From Epiperipatus broadwayi (taxonomy: Eukaryota > Onychophora > Udeonychophora > Euonychophora > Peripatidae): 64,000 bases of DNA. Shown piece by piece: positions 45,680 through 57,296 of this stretch (positions are counted from its first letter, which is position 1; each line of letters starts with the position of its first letter). The position numbers and the translations under genes were made by a program. The notes under the pieces are model-generated. The model saw nothing but the letters and a program-made list of their open reading frames with translations. It made no database searches and had not been told where the DNA came from. Location of the stretch: positions 3,122,001-3,186,000 of the forward strand of contig JAQFVV010012536.1 of assembly GCA_028023455.1 (NCBI GenBank). The letters are read 5' to 3'.

Positions 45680-46694
45680 AGTGCAAAATGCTATGATCAA
45701 TTTTAGTTCTGGCACTTCCAATGCTCAAAAATCCTTACCGGGTATTAAAGGGAGCACAAGATGCTCTGATCGATTTTAGTTCTGGCACTTCCAATGCTCA
45801 AAAGTTCTTACCGGATATTAAAGTCAAATTTTGGAGCGCAAGATGCTCTGATCGATTTTAGTTCTGGCACTTCCAAAGCTCAAAAGTCCTTACTGGGTAT
45901 TAAAAGGAGCGCAAGATGCTCTGATCGATTTTAGTTCTGGCACTTCCAAAGCTCAAAAGTCCTTACTGGGTATTAAAGGGAGCGCAAGATGCTCTGATCG
46001 ATTTTAGTTCTGGCATTTCCAATGCTCAAAAGTCCTTACCTGGTATTAAAAGGAGCACAAGGTGCTCTGATCGATTTTAGTTCTGGCACTTCCAAAGCTC
46101 AAAAGTCCTTACCGGGTATTAAAAGGAGCGCAAGATGCTCTGATCGATTTTAGTTCTGGCACTTCCAAAGCTCAAAAGTCCTTACTGGGTATTAAAAGGA
46201 GCGCAAGATGCTCTGATCGATTTTAGTTCTGGCACTTCCAAAGCTCAAAAGTCCTTACTGGGTATTAAAAGGAGCGCAAGATGCTCTGATCGATTTTAGT
46301 TCTGGCATTTCCAATGCTCAAAAGTCCTTAACGGGTATTAAAAGGAGCGCAAGATGCTCTGATCGATTTTAGTTCTGGCACTTCCAAAGCTCAAAAGTCC
46401 TTACTGGGTATTAAAAGGAGCGCAAGATGCTCTGATCGATTTTAGTTCTGGCATTTCCAATGCTCAAAAGTCCTTACTGGGTATTAAAAGGAGTGCAAGA
46501 TGCTCTGATCGATTTTAGTTCTGGCACTTCCAATGCTCAAAAGTCCTTAACGGGTATTAAGGGAGCGCAAGATGCTCTGATCGATTTTAATTCTGGCACT
46601 TCCAATGCTCAAAAGTCCTTACTGGGTATTAAAAGGAGCGCAAGATGCTCTGATCGATTTTAGTTCTGGCACTTCCAATGCTCAAAAGTCCTTA
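45680..46694 (+). repeat. minisatellite, 14 units of about 73 bases
   Basis: The unit is GGAGCGCAAGATGCTCTGAT, CGATTTTAGTTCTGGCACTT, CCAAAGCTCAAAAGTCCTTA, CTGGGTATTAAAA. Units start near 45681, 45755, 45837, 45910 and then every 72-74 bases to 46639. Central units are almost identical, outer ones more diverged. The block order matches an internal part of the type 1 SINE. An open frame across three units is a by-product. Confidence 0.95.
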
Positions 46695-46954
46695 CGAATT
46701 CAATAATAAAGCTCTATTTGATTATTTAGATAACATACCAATTTCATATGTCCAACTAGCTTCTATTCTAATAAAATGCCACAGATTGGTTAATATCCCT
46801 AAACCCTGCTGAATTTTTCCAAATCTCTGATGTTACATAGATTTCATGATCTTGTCTAAAACGGGATACTCTTCTACCTGACATACAAACTTCTTTCAGT
46901 ATTGATTTCCCCTCACTCAGTCTTATTTTAATTTTTTTTAAAAAATTTCCATTA

Positions 46955-47095
46955 ACATCTGTAAAAAGTGATGGGGTTTTATTGATTGGGAAATCATAAG
47001 TTCCGAATGCCTGACCTACAAGCCCCAGAATTGATCCTGAGACCTCCCAATCCCAAATCAGATTCTCTGCCAAACTGCACAGGGCTTTTTATTAT
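46955..47095 (-). mobile_element. possible tRNA-derived SINE, minus strand
   Basis: Minus strand: GTGCAGTTTGGCAGAGAATC, then GGAGGTCTCAGGATCAATTC (box B-like) and TTCGGAACTTATGATTTCCC. A 101-residue open frame crosses it and is probably chance, since SINE sequence gives its only familiar look. Confidence 0.4.
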
Positions 47096-47261
47096 TACTA
47101 ATATCTGTAAATGTTTTTAACATTTATCTTGGATTTTTTTTTTTAATTAAAGCACAATTTCGAATTAGTTATCTTTTTTACCTGATCTCTTTGAAAAAAA
47201 GAAATTAGAGAAATCTTTATTTCAATCATTTTTATTAGTTATTCATTAAAGATTATCCATT

Positions 47262-47560
47262 TAATGAATTGTAGCATAATTTCCACTATACCACTCACCT
47301 GCAAGGTAAGAACTGGTTTTATCCACTTTTAATACCTTGTGGAAGGATATAATCATAAACATATGACCAAAGACATGAAAAAGATGTATGATTCCCAAGA
47401 GAATGGTTCAACATGAAATGTGTATCTTGGGAAACGTACATCTTTTTCACATGTCTCATGTCATAGGTTTACGATTACCTTCCTCAAGGTGCTAAAAGTG
47501 AATAGAAACCAATCCCTATCTTGCATGAGAGTGATGTAGTGAAAATTACACTATTATAAT
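47262..47560. mobile_element. inverted-repeat element, about 120-base arms
   Basis: Left TTTCCACTATACCACTCACC, CTGGTTTTATCCACTTTTAA, AAAGACATGAAAAAGATGTA pair with the right TACATCTTTTTCACATGTCT, GTGCTAAAAGTGAATAGAAA, GAGTGATGTAGTGAAAAT. A short spacer lies between. Typical non-autonomous element structure. Confidence 0.75.
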
Positions 47561-48724
47561 ATTATTCATTAAACCTTTATTTTAGTTATTAATTATACAA
47601 ATTTTCTTTTAATAAATTCTTAAAATATTTATTTTACCAATTTCATGTTAATAACAAATCTTTGAATAATATTGTGTCAGCTTCTTTCTCTAAATTAATA
47701 TATACTCATTGCAAATTAATTTAGAGCCAAAAACAATCAAAAATTTTTTATTAGCAAATCACAAATGAAATTACACTTAATGTAAATTTGTCAGTACCTA
47801 TATATTGAAACTAAAAATGGCACCCCTTTAAAGTCTTAATATTTTTACATGTCTTGTTTTTTAAACTTTAAATAACTGTTAACTGGTCCTTTGAATTCTT
47901 TATAAATATTGTGTTTTATATGCATCGCTTGATATTCCATCAAATTTTAATTTTTCTGTTGTAATTCATTTTAGAGTTGATCTTAAATACACTATTTGGG
48001 TTTGTCTTAACAGTAATCAAATGTGGATGCTGTGCTCAGGCTTCTGATGGACTCCATTAGGCACTGTTGGGGGAAGACCATATACGAATTAATTATGAAT
48101 AATAAATAACATTGCCCAACCAAGAATACTAGAGTACTGATTGCTACTTTGTAGGATAGAATGTTGGTTCTGTCTCTTTCATCAATCACTTAAGTTAGTA
48201 TAGTGCCCGAAAAAGTTCTCATACCATCAGTTACCTCCTTATACTATGTTTGGCAATAGGATTGTTTGTGCAAACACATTTCCATGCTTTAATTACATGC
48301 TCAATATTTATGATTCCTCTTTTCCTTTTTTTTTTTTAAGCTCAAACCTCAAGAATTAGGAAAGTAATGACAGACAAACTTAGATGACTGACAATCCTTA
48401 GTTGTGTCTTTGCTTGAGGAAGTATAATCACTAATAAATCGGGTTGAAATTCGATTTGGGATAAAAGTTTGAGCTTGGCAAAGATGTGTCTTTAGGCAGC
48501 CCTATTTAGAAGCCCTCATGCCTGCCATGGAAATGGAAAGAACCTAAAAAAAAAATTCTAAAAAGAGCCTTCTCACACAGTCTGATTAAGTTATCGTACC
48601 TGGAGAACTATTTATTAAAACAAGATAGTAGCATTATTAAAGGTAAATATTACAATTTTTTTTTTAAATATAAATGTATAGATTATACAAACCTTACTTA
48701 TTACAAACTCTTCAAGACCAGAAT
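47561..48724. other. intergenic, nothing recognised
   Basis: AT-rich sequence without a matched repeat or motif. Confidence 0.45.
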
Positions 48725-49085
48725 TAATACAGTTGCTCTTAGATTTTTGTAAAAGCAGTTTAACCAATGAAAGAATATGCATACTATTGGATTTTACATC
48801 TTCTCTTGGAATATCTCATCGAATTAATGAAAGACCATTGGTGCTAAAGCTCTGCACAAGGGGACCAATAATCATTTTATTAGTACATTTCTCTGATACT
48901 AGAATCAGAGAAAGGAACGTTTTATCCATGCTCGATAGTATTGTTACAGCAAAATCATTAAAAAATAATTTCCTCTTGGAGATTTTAATGCTCATGTAAG
49001 TATAAATAATGGAGTTTAGTTAAAAGTTGTTTAAAATAATGGTACAGATGCAATAAATTCACATAGTTTATTATTGATTTTTTTG
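48725..49085 (+). pseudogene. LINE endonuclease fragment
   Basis: Near 48970 the plus strand encodes FLLGDFNAHVSINNGV, the catalytic G-D-F-N-A-H motif of AP-type endonucleases in non-LTR retrotransposons. It is followed by NGTDAINSHSLLL, like the G-x-x-N-x-N-G-x-L-L that comes next. Upstream frames are broken. No RT follows, so this is an isolated piece. Confidence 0.65.
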
Positions 49086-49139
49086 TACAATGTCATGGAT
49101 TGACTATCATGAACATTTTGTTTGGACATGAAAATTATT

Positions 49140-50520
49140 ATAAAGAAACTTGCCTGTATTCACACTAATCTGTCATATGATTTTATATTACTCATTGCTA
49201 TTTCTGCGGTATATTTTTTCTTCAACTTCTGCCATCTACTGTAAGATTTAGCAACTAATAGTTGCCAGATGATAGTGCTTAATAAATCCTCATCTAATGC
49301 AGTTTTATCCAATAGCCTCGAACTAGTTCTAAGCTTACAGCTTTCATCAATGATGAATTTTGGATCTTGAACCTTTAGAATATAAAACATCCTTTTAGAA
49401 GCTGTCATTTATCTCTCTCTTTAATTATCAAGCTGTCAGTCCAAATTAAAAATTAGATCGTTTTTAATCTTAGCCAACTTGCTTGTATAGTCATACAGAT
49501 CCTGAAACCAGTTCAGAATTTATATATTATAGGGTCCTTAGTTTTTTAAAAACTATAGGTATTTTTATACTATAGCCAGAATAACTAATAAAATATTGTG
49601 ACTTTGTTTTAGCTGCATTTTTTTCTTCACACCTCTGCCACCTACTGTAAACTTTAGTAATTAATTGATTCCAGATGATAGTACTTAATAAATTCCTATC
49701 TAGCAGTTTTCTATCTAACATCACCAGACTAGTTTTGAGCTTATAGCTTTCATGAGTGAAGTTGGATCTTGAACTAGTATCCTTAGAGCTTTAGAATCTA
49801 ACGTACCTTCTTTCTAACTGTCATCACTTACTTCTTTTTAATTATCGGTCTAAATGAGTCTGAGCTTATAGCTTTCATGAGTGAAGAGCTTCGGATCTTG
49901 AACTAGTATCTTAGAGCTTTAGAATCTAATGTACCTTCCTTCTAACTGTCATCACTTACTTCTCTTTAACTATCGGTCTAAAATGAAAAACAAATATTCC
50001 AAGATTCAAAACTTCTGACTAATGAAAGTCGGGCTTAAAACTAGTCTGGGGATAAGGATCGCACTGAATAGAGAGTTTTTAAGCATTATCATATTGCATC
50101 TATAACTTACTAAAGTTATACAGTAAATGGCATAGAGATATGAAGTAATTTTCTGCTGAAATAGCAATGACTAAGCTGAAGTCGTGATATTTTATTAGTC
50201 TTCTATATGCCTATAATTGTTAAAAATTAAGGATATTATCATATATAGATACTGAATTGGTTTCAGATTTACATGACATGCAAGTTGGCTTAGACTGGAA
50301 ACATTTTTCAGTTGGAGCAGCAGCTAGAAGGAAATCCTAAAGATCCAAATGCACTGTTCCAAGATCAAAGCTCCACTGATGAAAGACTATAAGCTTGAAA
50401 CTTTTTTTGGGAATATTGGACAGGACAGCACTGAATAGAAATTTATTAAGCACAATCATTTGGCATCTATTAGTTATTAAGGCTCACAGTAGGTGGCAAA
50501 GAGGTATAAAGAAAAAAGTT
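49140..50520. mobile_element. foldback cluster, family B
   Basis: Left blocks (TTTCTTCA.C.TCTGCCA.CT at 49208 and 49620, CAGATGATAGT.CTTAATAAAT) recur inverted on the right (AGTAGGTGGCAAAGAGGTAT at 50488, TTTATTAAGCACAATCATTTGG). A direct duplication of about 130 bases (GAGCTTATAGCTTTCATGAG to ATTATCGGTCTAAA) lies at 49737 and 49862. The core AATGAAAG..GGCTTAAAACTAGTCTGGGGATAAGG resembles the family A core. Confidence 0.6.
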
Positions 50521-50755
50521 TGTATTCATGCTCAAAACAATGGCATTTAATAGATTACATTATAGTTAGGAGTCACAAGAGAAATTCCTATTATACAAGC
50601 ATGGACTGTTAGATACTGGTATAGTAAATACTCTTAGCTTACTTTCCATTTCATTTTATACTTTTATCCACTACATGGAGTCAATGAAACCATATTGTGA
50701 AGTGAAGTTTTAGGGAGTCTGATATTTAAAGAATATAATTCGGAAAACTTTTAAA

Positions 50756-50768
50756 GGGGGGGGGGGGG
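50756..50768. repeat. poly(dG) tract of 13
   Basis: Thirteen G in a row immediately left of the LINE at 50.78 kb. Confidence 0.9.
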
Positions 50769-50774
50769 CTTTTA

Positions 50775-53700
50775 AATTGTAATATTATTAAAAGGAAGAA
50801 GAATGGATGGTATATAAGAAATAAGCAAAAGATGGTTGATTTAGATATAAGGGTAGATGTATGTGTAAAGGGAATGGTTCTGTAAGATTAATGGTAAGAA
50901 AGTTTGCTATAAACGTAATGGAGAAGAAAGAATTTATAAAAGTAGTTAGGAAAAAAAATTGTTTTTGGGTTTTTGAACATGCAAGGTGGTAGGAGACCAG
51001 AAAAGTGGCTGGAATTAAATAAAGCAATTGAAAATGAAGAGCTTGAGGTATTAGCAGTAGTGAAAACTCGTCTTTGGAAGAAATGGTATGGCAGGGTATA
51101 AATAGAAAAGAAAAAAGGAGTGGTGGTATAGGTGTTATATTGAAAAATATTTAAATATTGTTAAATGTCGAGAGCATTTGTGGTTTGATATAAGGTTGGG
51201 TAGACAAGAATGGATGGTGGCTGTAGTGTATATAGCCACTGGAGATAGTCAAACTGTAATGGAGTGGAACAGTAGTATATATGAGTGCCTTGTTAAGGAT
51301 ATACCGAGTTTTAAAGAAAAGGGGAAGAGAATAATGGTTATAGGGGATATGAATGGACATATTGAAGAAATTGATGATGTAGATAATAAGAATGTTCAGT
51401 TTTTGAAGGAATTTTGTCAAAGTGTAAATTTGATCATGAATTTATCAAATATTTGATTTTGAAGGAATTTTGTCAAAGAGTAAATTTGAGCATTGGGAAT
51501 TTATCAAATATTTATGAGGGACAATACACATGGTCTAGGAATAATATATTTCACACAATAGATTATGTATTGGTAGAGAAAGAGGGAATGAATAAAATAC
51601 AAAAAATTAACATGTTTGATAATGAAGTAATAGTGATCATAACTTTATTGTAATAGAAATGGTTAGTAATGTGATGGAGGATAGATATAAAGGTAGAAAC
51701 AATAGTGAAAGATGTGGATGGAGAGTGAATGATAAGAATAAGTTGGAAGAGTATAAGATAAAAGTTGAAGAAACCATGGAACAGTTGGTTGGGAATGAGT
51801 ATAAGGACTGGTGTGGTGAAATAGAAAAAGTGGCAAATAGGGTTCTAGTTGAGAATATGCAGAAGAATAAAAGTAAAAAAAAAGTAAAAGAGAGGAAAGA
51901 AGCATGCAGAGAATATAAATGTGCTATTAAGAACAAAGAGAGTGAAAATGATATTAATGTTAAATGGGGAAAGTACTTAGAAAAGAAGTTGGCTAAAATG
52001 GATAATTATAGACAGAGGATGAAGTTGAATAGTAAATTGTTGGAAGATATTAATAAAAGTGGAAGAGATGGGAGTAAAAAATTTTGGAGTTACATTAAAA
52101 GAAGAAATATAGGAGAAAGAGGGATAGTATTAATAGATGATGAGGGAATAGAGTGTAGCTCTAGAGAAGAGTTAGAGAGAATCTTAAATAGATATGTAAT
52201 GGATATAGAAAAGATGTTAGATGTGAATGACTTAGTTATAGAAAGCATTTAGTAATGGGGATATTAGGTTCACAAAAAATGAACTGAATGTGGCAGGGAA
52301 GAGATTGAAAAGTGGAAAGGTGAGAGGTTTAGATGGGTGGGCAGCAGAGATGGTAATGAATTTAGGGCATAGAGCAAAAGCAAAGTTATGTTTTAATAAG
52401 ATGGCACAGAAGAGAGCTTTTCCGAGTAGTTGGTGTAATACAAGAATAAGATTATTATTTAAAGGAAAGGGTAAGGATATGATAGAGTAAATAGAAATAG
52501 ATTATGGATAAGGTTAGCAAATTTGGGAATGAATGAAGCTTTAGTAAATATTATTAAGAAATTATATGAAAATAATTATTATACTTAGATATAGAATCAG
52601 TTAAAGTTAAAAATGGGATGGGATTAAGGCAAGGATGTCCTATGCCACCTATTTTGTTTTTGTTGTATTTGAGTGAAATGGAGAAAGCAATAGAAAGACT
52701 AGGAAGAGGGATAGAGATACCATTAATAGGTGGCAAGGGAGTATATACTTTGTCGGGTCTTTTTTTTGCGGATATCTTTTTGTGTGCAGAAAGAAGAGAA
52801 GATATGGAAATTATGTTGAGGACATGTGTAAGGGTGGGTAAAGAGATGAGGATTAAATTTAGTGAAGAAAAATCAAATATAATGACGGTTAATACTGGGG
52901 AAAGAGAAGATGTAGAATTTTCATTGGGGGATATAAAGTTAAGTGTGGTGGATAGATATAGGTATTTGGGAATCATCTTATGTAATCAGGAAAATTGTTT
53001 GGATGAATGGGGGGGAAAATTGATAAATGAAGCAAAGAAAGGGTTTGGTAAAGAAATTAACAGTATTTTCATATAATAAATATGATGTAGCTAGAATTGT
53101 ATGGAAGGGAGTTGCAATAGCAGGGTTAACACATGGTAATGATGCATTATGTGTTAGTAAAAGGGTTTTAGATTATTTAGAGAAAGTACAAAGGGAAGTA
53201 GGAAGACATGCTTAGATGCAGAGATGTGGACAGCAAAGGAGGCAATGCAAGGAGAAATGGGATGGTCAAGTTTTTATATGAGAGATGCAAAAAGTAAAAT
53301 GTTTGGTAGGTTGCAGTTTGTGGATAGTAAAAGAATAGCCAAAGTAGTGTTTAATTGGGTTATGAGTAAAGGGCAGGTAATAAGATGGGTGAGAAAGGTA
53401 ATGCGGTATGCAAAAGATTTGGATAAAGAATTTATGTCAGTATACTTGTATAAAAGGTGGGATGAATGTGTTAGGAGGATTGTTGAGTGTTATAGTGGTA
53501 AGGAATGGGATAAAAGAATAGAAGCATTAATAAAAAAAAATAGGGAGTTGGAGAGATGGAGAACTAGTATGGAGTGTAAGAAGAGTTTAAATATATGTAG
53601 AAGTAAACAACATTGGATGCGAGTTAATTTATGATAATAGTAAGGAAAATAGTTTTTGTTTAAGGCTCGAACAGGATCTTTAGCAACAAGAGAATATACA

Positions 53701-54075
53701 TGTAAATGGAAAACTATGGATGATTTAGTGTGCAAATTGTGTAAGGAAGGTATAGAAAATATTAGGCATCTGTTGATTGAATATAAATGCTTGAAAGCAG
53801 AAAGGGTGCAGATAATGAAGTTATGGGAGAATAGATATGAACAAAGTGATTATACAGAAAGTGAGTTATTGGTTTTTATGCTGGGATTGCGAAAAGATAA
53901 GGGGGGTTTAGATATAAAGGCCATAGAGTTGACAAAGATTATGTTGTGGAAATGGAATGGGGCAGAATATGGGAAGACTTAGAGTGGGGAATGGAAAATA
54001 AAGTGGCTAACAGGTTTATCCGGGCATAATTGCCGAGATATTCTTGACTTCGTTTAAGGAGAAGCCAAAATACAT
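50775..54075 (+). pseudogene. non-LTR retrotransposon, near full length, frame-broken
   Basis: Plus-strand domains in order: endonuclease start MQGGRRPEKWLEL (50979), MVVAVVYIATGD (about 51210), catalytic VIGDMNGHIEE (51340) and GQYTWSRN..HTIDYVLVE (51520); a Lys-rich linker with REYKCAIKNK and FWSYIKRRN (51659-52252); RT start KSGKVRGLDGWAAEMV (52310), GLRQGCPMPPILFLL (52620), active-site FADI at 52765-52776 where F-A-D-D is expected, RYRYLGIIL (52950); and a C-terminal CxxC..H..C finger VCKLCKEG..RHLL..C (53730). At least eight frame changes or stops. The 3' end has CATAACATCAA-like units, not a long poly-A. Confidence 0.85.
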
Positions 54076-54294
54076 AACATCAAACTAATTGATAAATTAA
54101 ACACTTCGAAAAATTTATCATAATGTCATATTGTAATTTTTCTTATTAATTGTAAATTACAACTTTTTTAAATGTTATTTGTCTTCCAAAATGAATAAAA
54201 TATAATATCAGAGCCAACCCCAGGGTGGGGCGATAGTACAAGGTCCCACATCTGTATAATTCATATTTTTTTGCAAAAATCAAAAAAAAAAAAG

Positions 54295-54378
54295 CATTAG
54301 TGGCCTAGCAGTTATCATAGCTGCCTTCCAAGCAGCTGGCCCAGGTTCACTTCCTAGTCAACGCTTTGACATATATAA
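54295..54378 (+). mobile_element. tRNA-derived SINE, type 2
   Basis: AGTGGCCTAGCAGTTATCAT, AGCTGCCTTCCAAGCAGCTG, box B-like CAGGTTCACTTCC, tail CGCTTTGACATATA then an A-run. About 85 bases, close to the copy at 60445. Confidence 0.75.
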
Positions 54379-54761
54379 AAAAAAACTCAATAATTTGAAG
54401 GCCCTAAATTAGCTATCATGTGTAAAGTAATACAATTTTAGAAGCATTGGGTATGAGATGGCGTAGATTTTTCAGCTATGTTCAATGTGTATATTTAAAT
54501 ATTTTGCAATGTTCTGGTCATGTTTATATGAAATAGCATAGGTCAAGAATGATTCTCTTCATTGGTAACTTTATCTATTGAATCAAAATTTTAAAAAAAA
54601 CTTACAACGATGTTATTAATGGATTCTCAAAATATGCAAAAAATATATATATATTTGCATTATGTGTATTTTATTTTCTTAAATATTGATTCAATAAAGT
54701 TGTGCAATGCCACATTTATAATTTATAAATAAGTAATTATTTAAACATTATAAGTACTAAT
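54379..54761. other. intergenic, nothing recognised
   Basis: AT-rich, including an (AT)n run near 54645. Confidence 0.5.
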
Positions 54762-54774
54762 ATGTGCAATGTTA

Positions 54775-55600
54775 CAGAGCAAAACTCTCCATACAGTAAC
54801 ACTACTCAGTACAAGCCAGAGTAATCAATGAATGCAGGAAGGTTTATGCAAAAAATCTCTATCTAGTGCCTACTCATCTAACATCCCCAGACTAGTTTCT
54901 AACTTGTGGCTTTCATCAGTGAGGAACCTTGATTCTGATAGCACTGACTGCACCTAGATCTTAGAATCTAATGCAATCCTCAAGCAGCCATCTTTTACCA
55001 TATTAACTAACTATAAAACTTTGAATCCAAAATGAAAGAATAATATTTTCAATTCAAGCTCATCTGTTCCATTCAGCATCCTACTTTTTGGTGTCTTTGG
55101 TCTTAAACCATTAAACATCACATAATCATCATTCTTTATGCTTACATAAGCTTTTTATACAGAGACAAAACTCCATACAGTAGCACCACTCAGTACAGGC
55201 CAGAGTAATAAATGGATGCAGTAAGGTTTGTAAATAAAATCTCTTTCTAGTCCTATTTTCCAATATCCCCAGATTAGTTTCTAGCTTGTGGCTTTCATCA
55301 GTTATGAATCTTGGATCTGAGACCACTGCATTTAGATCTTAGAATGTAATGTAATCCTCCAGCAGCCTCCTTTTACATCATTAGCTAACTAATTGGATCT
55401 TTATATCTAGGTGCAGTATTCTCATATCCAAGACTCTTCACTAATGAAAACCACAAACTAAAACTAGTCAGGATAAACCTTCCTGCATTCATTGATTACT
55501 CTGACTTGCACTGAGTGGCACTACTGTAAGGAGAATTTTGCTTCTGTGTAAAAAGTTTGGGTAAGAATAAAAATGGTGATCATGTGATGTTTACTGGTTC
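54775..55600 (+). mobile_element. palindromic family A, compound copy A8
   Basis: 826 bases contain two left bodies in direct order (arms GCAAAACTCTCCATACAGTA at 54780 and about 55170, each followed by the inverted core) plus a final right arm (CATTGATTACTCTGACTTGC to GATGTTTACTGGTT). The exact 13-base repeat ATGTGCAATGTTA at 54762-54774 and 55601-55613 flanks the whole unit, so it moved as one piece. Confidence 0.9.
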
Positions 55601-55613
55601 ATGTGCAATGTTA

Positions 55614-56125
55614 TTGAATCAATATTTGCATAAAGAAAATTAAAATGCAAAAAATTATATTTTTTTCAATTTTTTTATTTTTAATGAATTTTCATTCAAA
55701 ATAAATAAATTTTTTAATGAAGAGAATCCATCTTGACTTGATTGACACTAATTGTAAAGCAATATATCTTTATCTGCAAATAAGATCATTTTTTAGATAT
55801 CTAATTATTTTTTATATATAAAACATCTATCCCCTCTGAATGAAAACATTGCTCTGAGCTCCAATTTTTCTCAAGCTAGCTTTGAATAATGTCAACTGTA
55901 AATTTTATGAAAACTATAATAAAGGACATCTTTTTGATTACTAACCAATAATGAAAGGGGATGACCTGAAGAAACATTAGAAAGATATCTGTTTTGCCAC
56001 TGTTTTATTGCCAAGACATTTTCCAGATAAGTTATCCAAATAGACTGTAACAGTTCTGGAGATGTGTCTTATTTTCTTCAGAATTATGAGTTTGGTTTCA
56101 ATTCATGAATGTTCAATCACCGATA
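55614..56125. other. intergenic, nothing recognised
   Basis: AT-rich; no matched repeat. Confidence 0.45.
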
Positions 56126-56133
56126 CTTTTGAT

Positions 56134-57288
56134 GTTTATTAAACCACTAAACATCACATAATCACTATTCTTTATGCTTATACAAGTTGTGTACACAGAG
56201 CAAAACTCATACAGTAGCACCACTCAGTGCAAGACAAAGTAATCAATGGACTCAGGAAGGTTTGCACATAAAATTCCTATCTTGTGAGATACTCATCCAA
56301 TATCCTGACTATTTTCTAGGTGGTGGCTTTCATCAGTGAGGAACCTTGGATCTGAGAGCACTGCATCTAGATCTTGAATCTAATACAATCCTCTAGCAGC
56401 AACCTTTTACCTTATTAGCTAATGATAAATCTTTCTGCATCCACTGATTACTCCGGCTTGCATTGAGTGGCACTACTGTATAGAGAATTTTGCCTTAGTG
56501 TAAACAGCTTGTGTAAGTATAAAGAATTGTGATCATTGGTGGTTTAATCCCAATCTGCCCAATAAGATTATGGTGATTGTGGTTATTAAAAAATACAAAC
56601 TCATACAGTAGTGCCACTCAGTGCAAACCAGAATAATCAATGGATACAGGAAAGTTTGTGCTTACTATTCAATATCTCCAGACTATTTTCTAGCTGGTGA
56701 GGAGTCTTGAATCTGAGAGTACTGCACCTAGATCTTAGTATCTAATGCAATTCTCCAGCAACCACCTTTTATTTTTATTAGCTAACTATAAACTTTTCTG
56801 CATCCATGAGTGGCACTACTGTATGAAGAGTTTTGCCTCTATGTAAAGAGCTTGTGTAAGTATAAAAATGGTGATCATGTGATGTTTGGTGGTTTAATAC
56901 CAATCTTGCCCAATAGGATTATGGTGACTGTGGTTGTTAAAGATACCAAAAAGTATGGATGCTGAATTGAGTTCAGAATCTATATAACTATACAAGCTAA
57001 TGAGCTTGAATTAAAAACATTATTGTGTTTTCATTTTGGACTCAAATCTTTATAGTTAGCTAATAAGGTAGGATGGCTGCTGGAGGGTTGCATTAGATTC
57101 TAAGATCTAGGTGCAGTGCTATCAGATCCAAGACTCCACTGATTAAAGCCACAAGCTGGAAACAGTAGTCTGAAGATATTGGGTGAATAGGCACTAGATA
57201 GAGATTTTATGCACAAACCTTCCTGCATTCATTGATTTCTCTGGCTTGCACTGAGTGATGCTATTGTATGGAGAGTTTTGTCTCTGCG
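56134..57288 (+). mobile_element. palindromic family A, compound copy A9
   Basis: The largest copy, 1155 bases. Left arms occur at about 56150 and 56600, right arms at about 56435, 56800 and 57220, separated by the spacer blocks ATAGGATTATGGTGACTGTG and AAATCTTTATAGTTAGCTAA. Several bodies are shortened. CTTTTGAT flanks it at 56126-56133 and 57289-57296. Confidence 0.8.
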
Positions 57289-57296
57289 CTTTTGAT

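Noticed and set aside
46460-46663. Open frame of 67 codons with a repeated peptide
   Set aside because: It is a by-product of the minisatellite where three units happen to be 72 bases long; other units break the frame.
45680-46694. CRISPR-like array of regular repeats
   Set aside because: Units are contiguous copies of one 73-base sequence without unique spacers, in animal DNA. This is a minisatellite.
46768-47073. Minus-strand open frame of 101 codons
   Set aside because: It crosses a SINE-like tRNA-derived stretch, lacks any known domain and has no splice or promoter context.
51151-51936. Minus-strand hydrophobic open frames over the LINE
   Set aside because: They are complements of the purine-rich LINE coding strand, which always gives Leu/Ser/Phe-rich shadows.
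52554-52976. Minus-strand open frame of 140 codons
   Set aside because: It lies opposite the LINE reverse transcriptase frame and mirrors its codons.
54295-54378. tRNA gene
   Set aside because: Box A and B are visible, but the sequence has mismatched arms, an A-rich tail and other copies at 16468 and 60445. It is a SINE.
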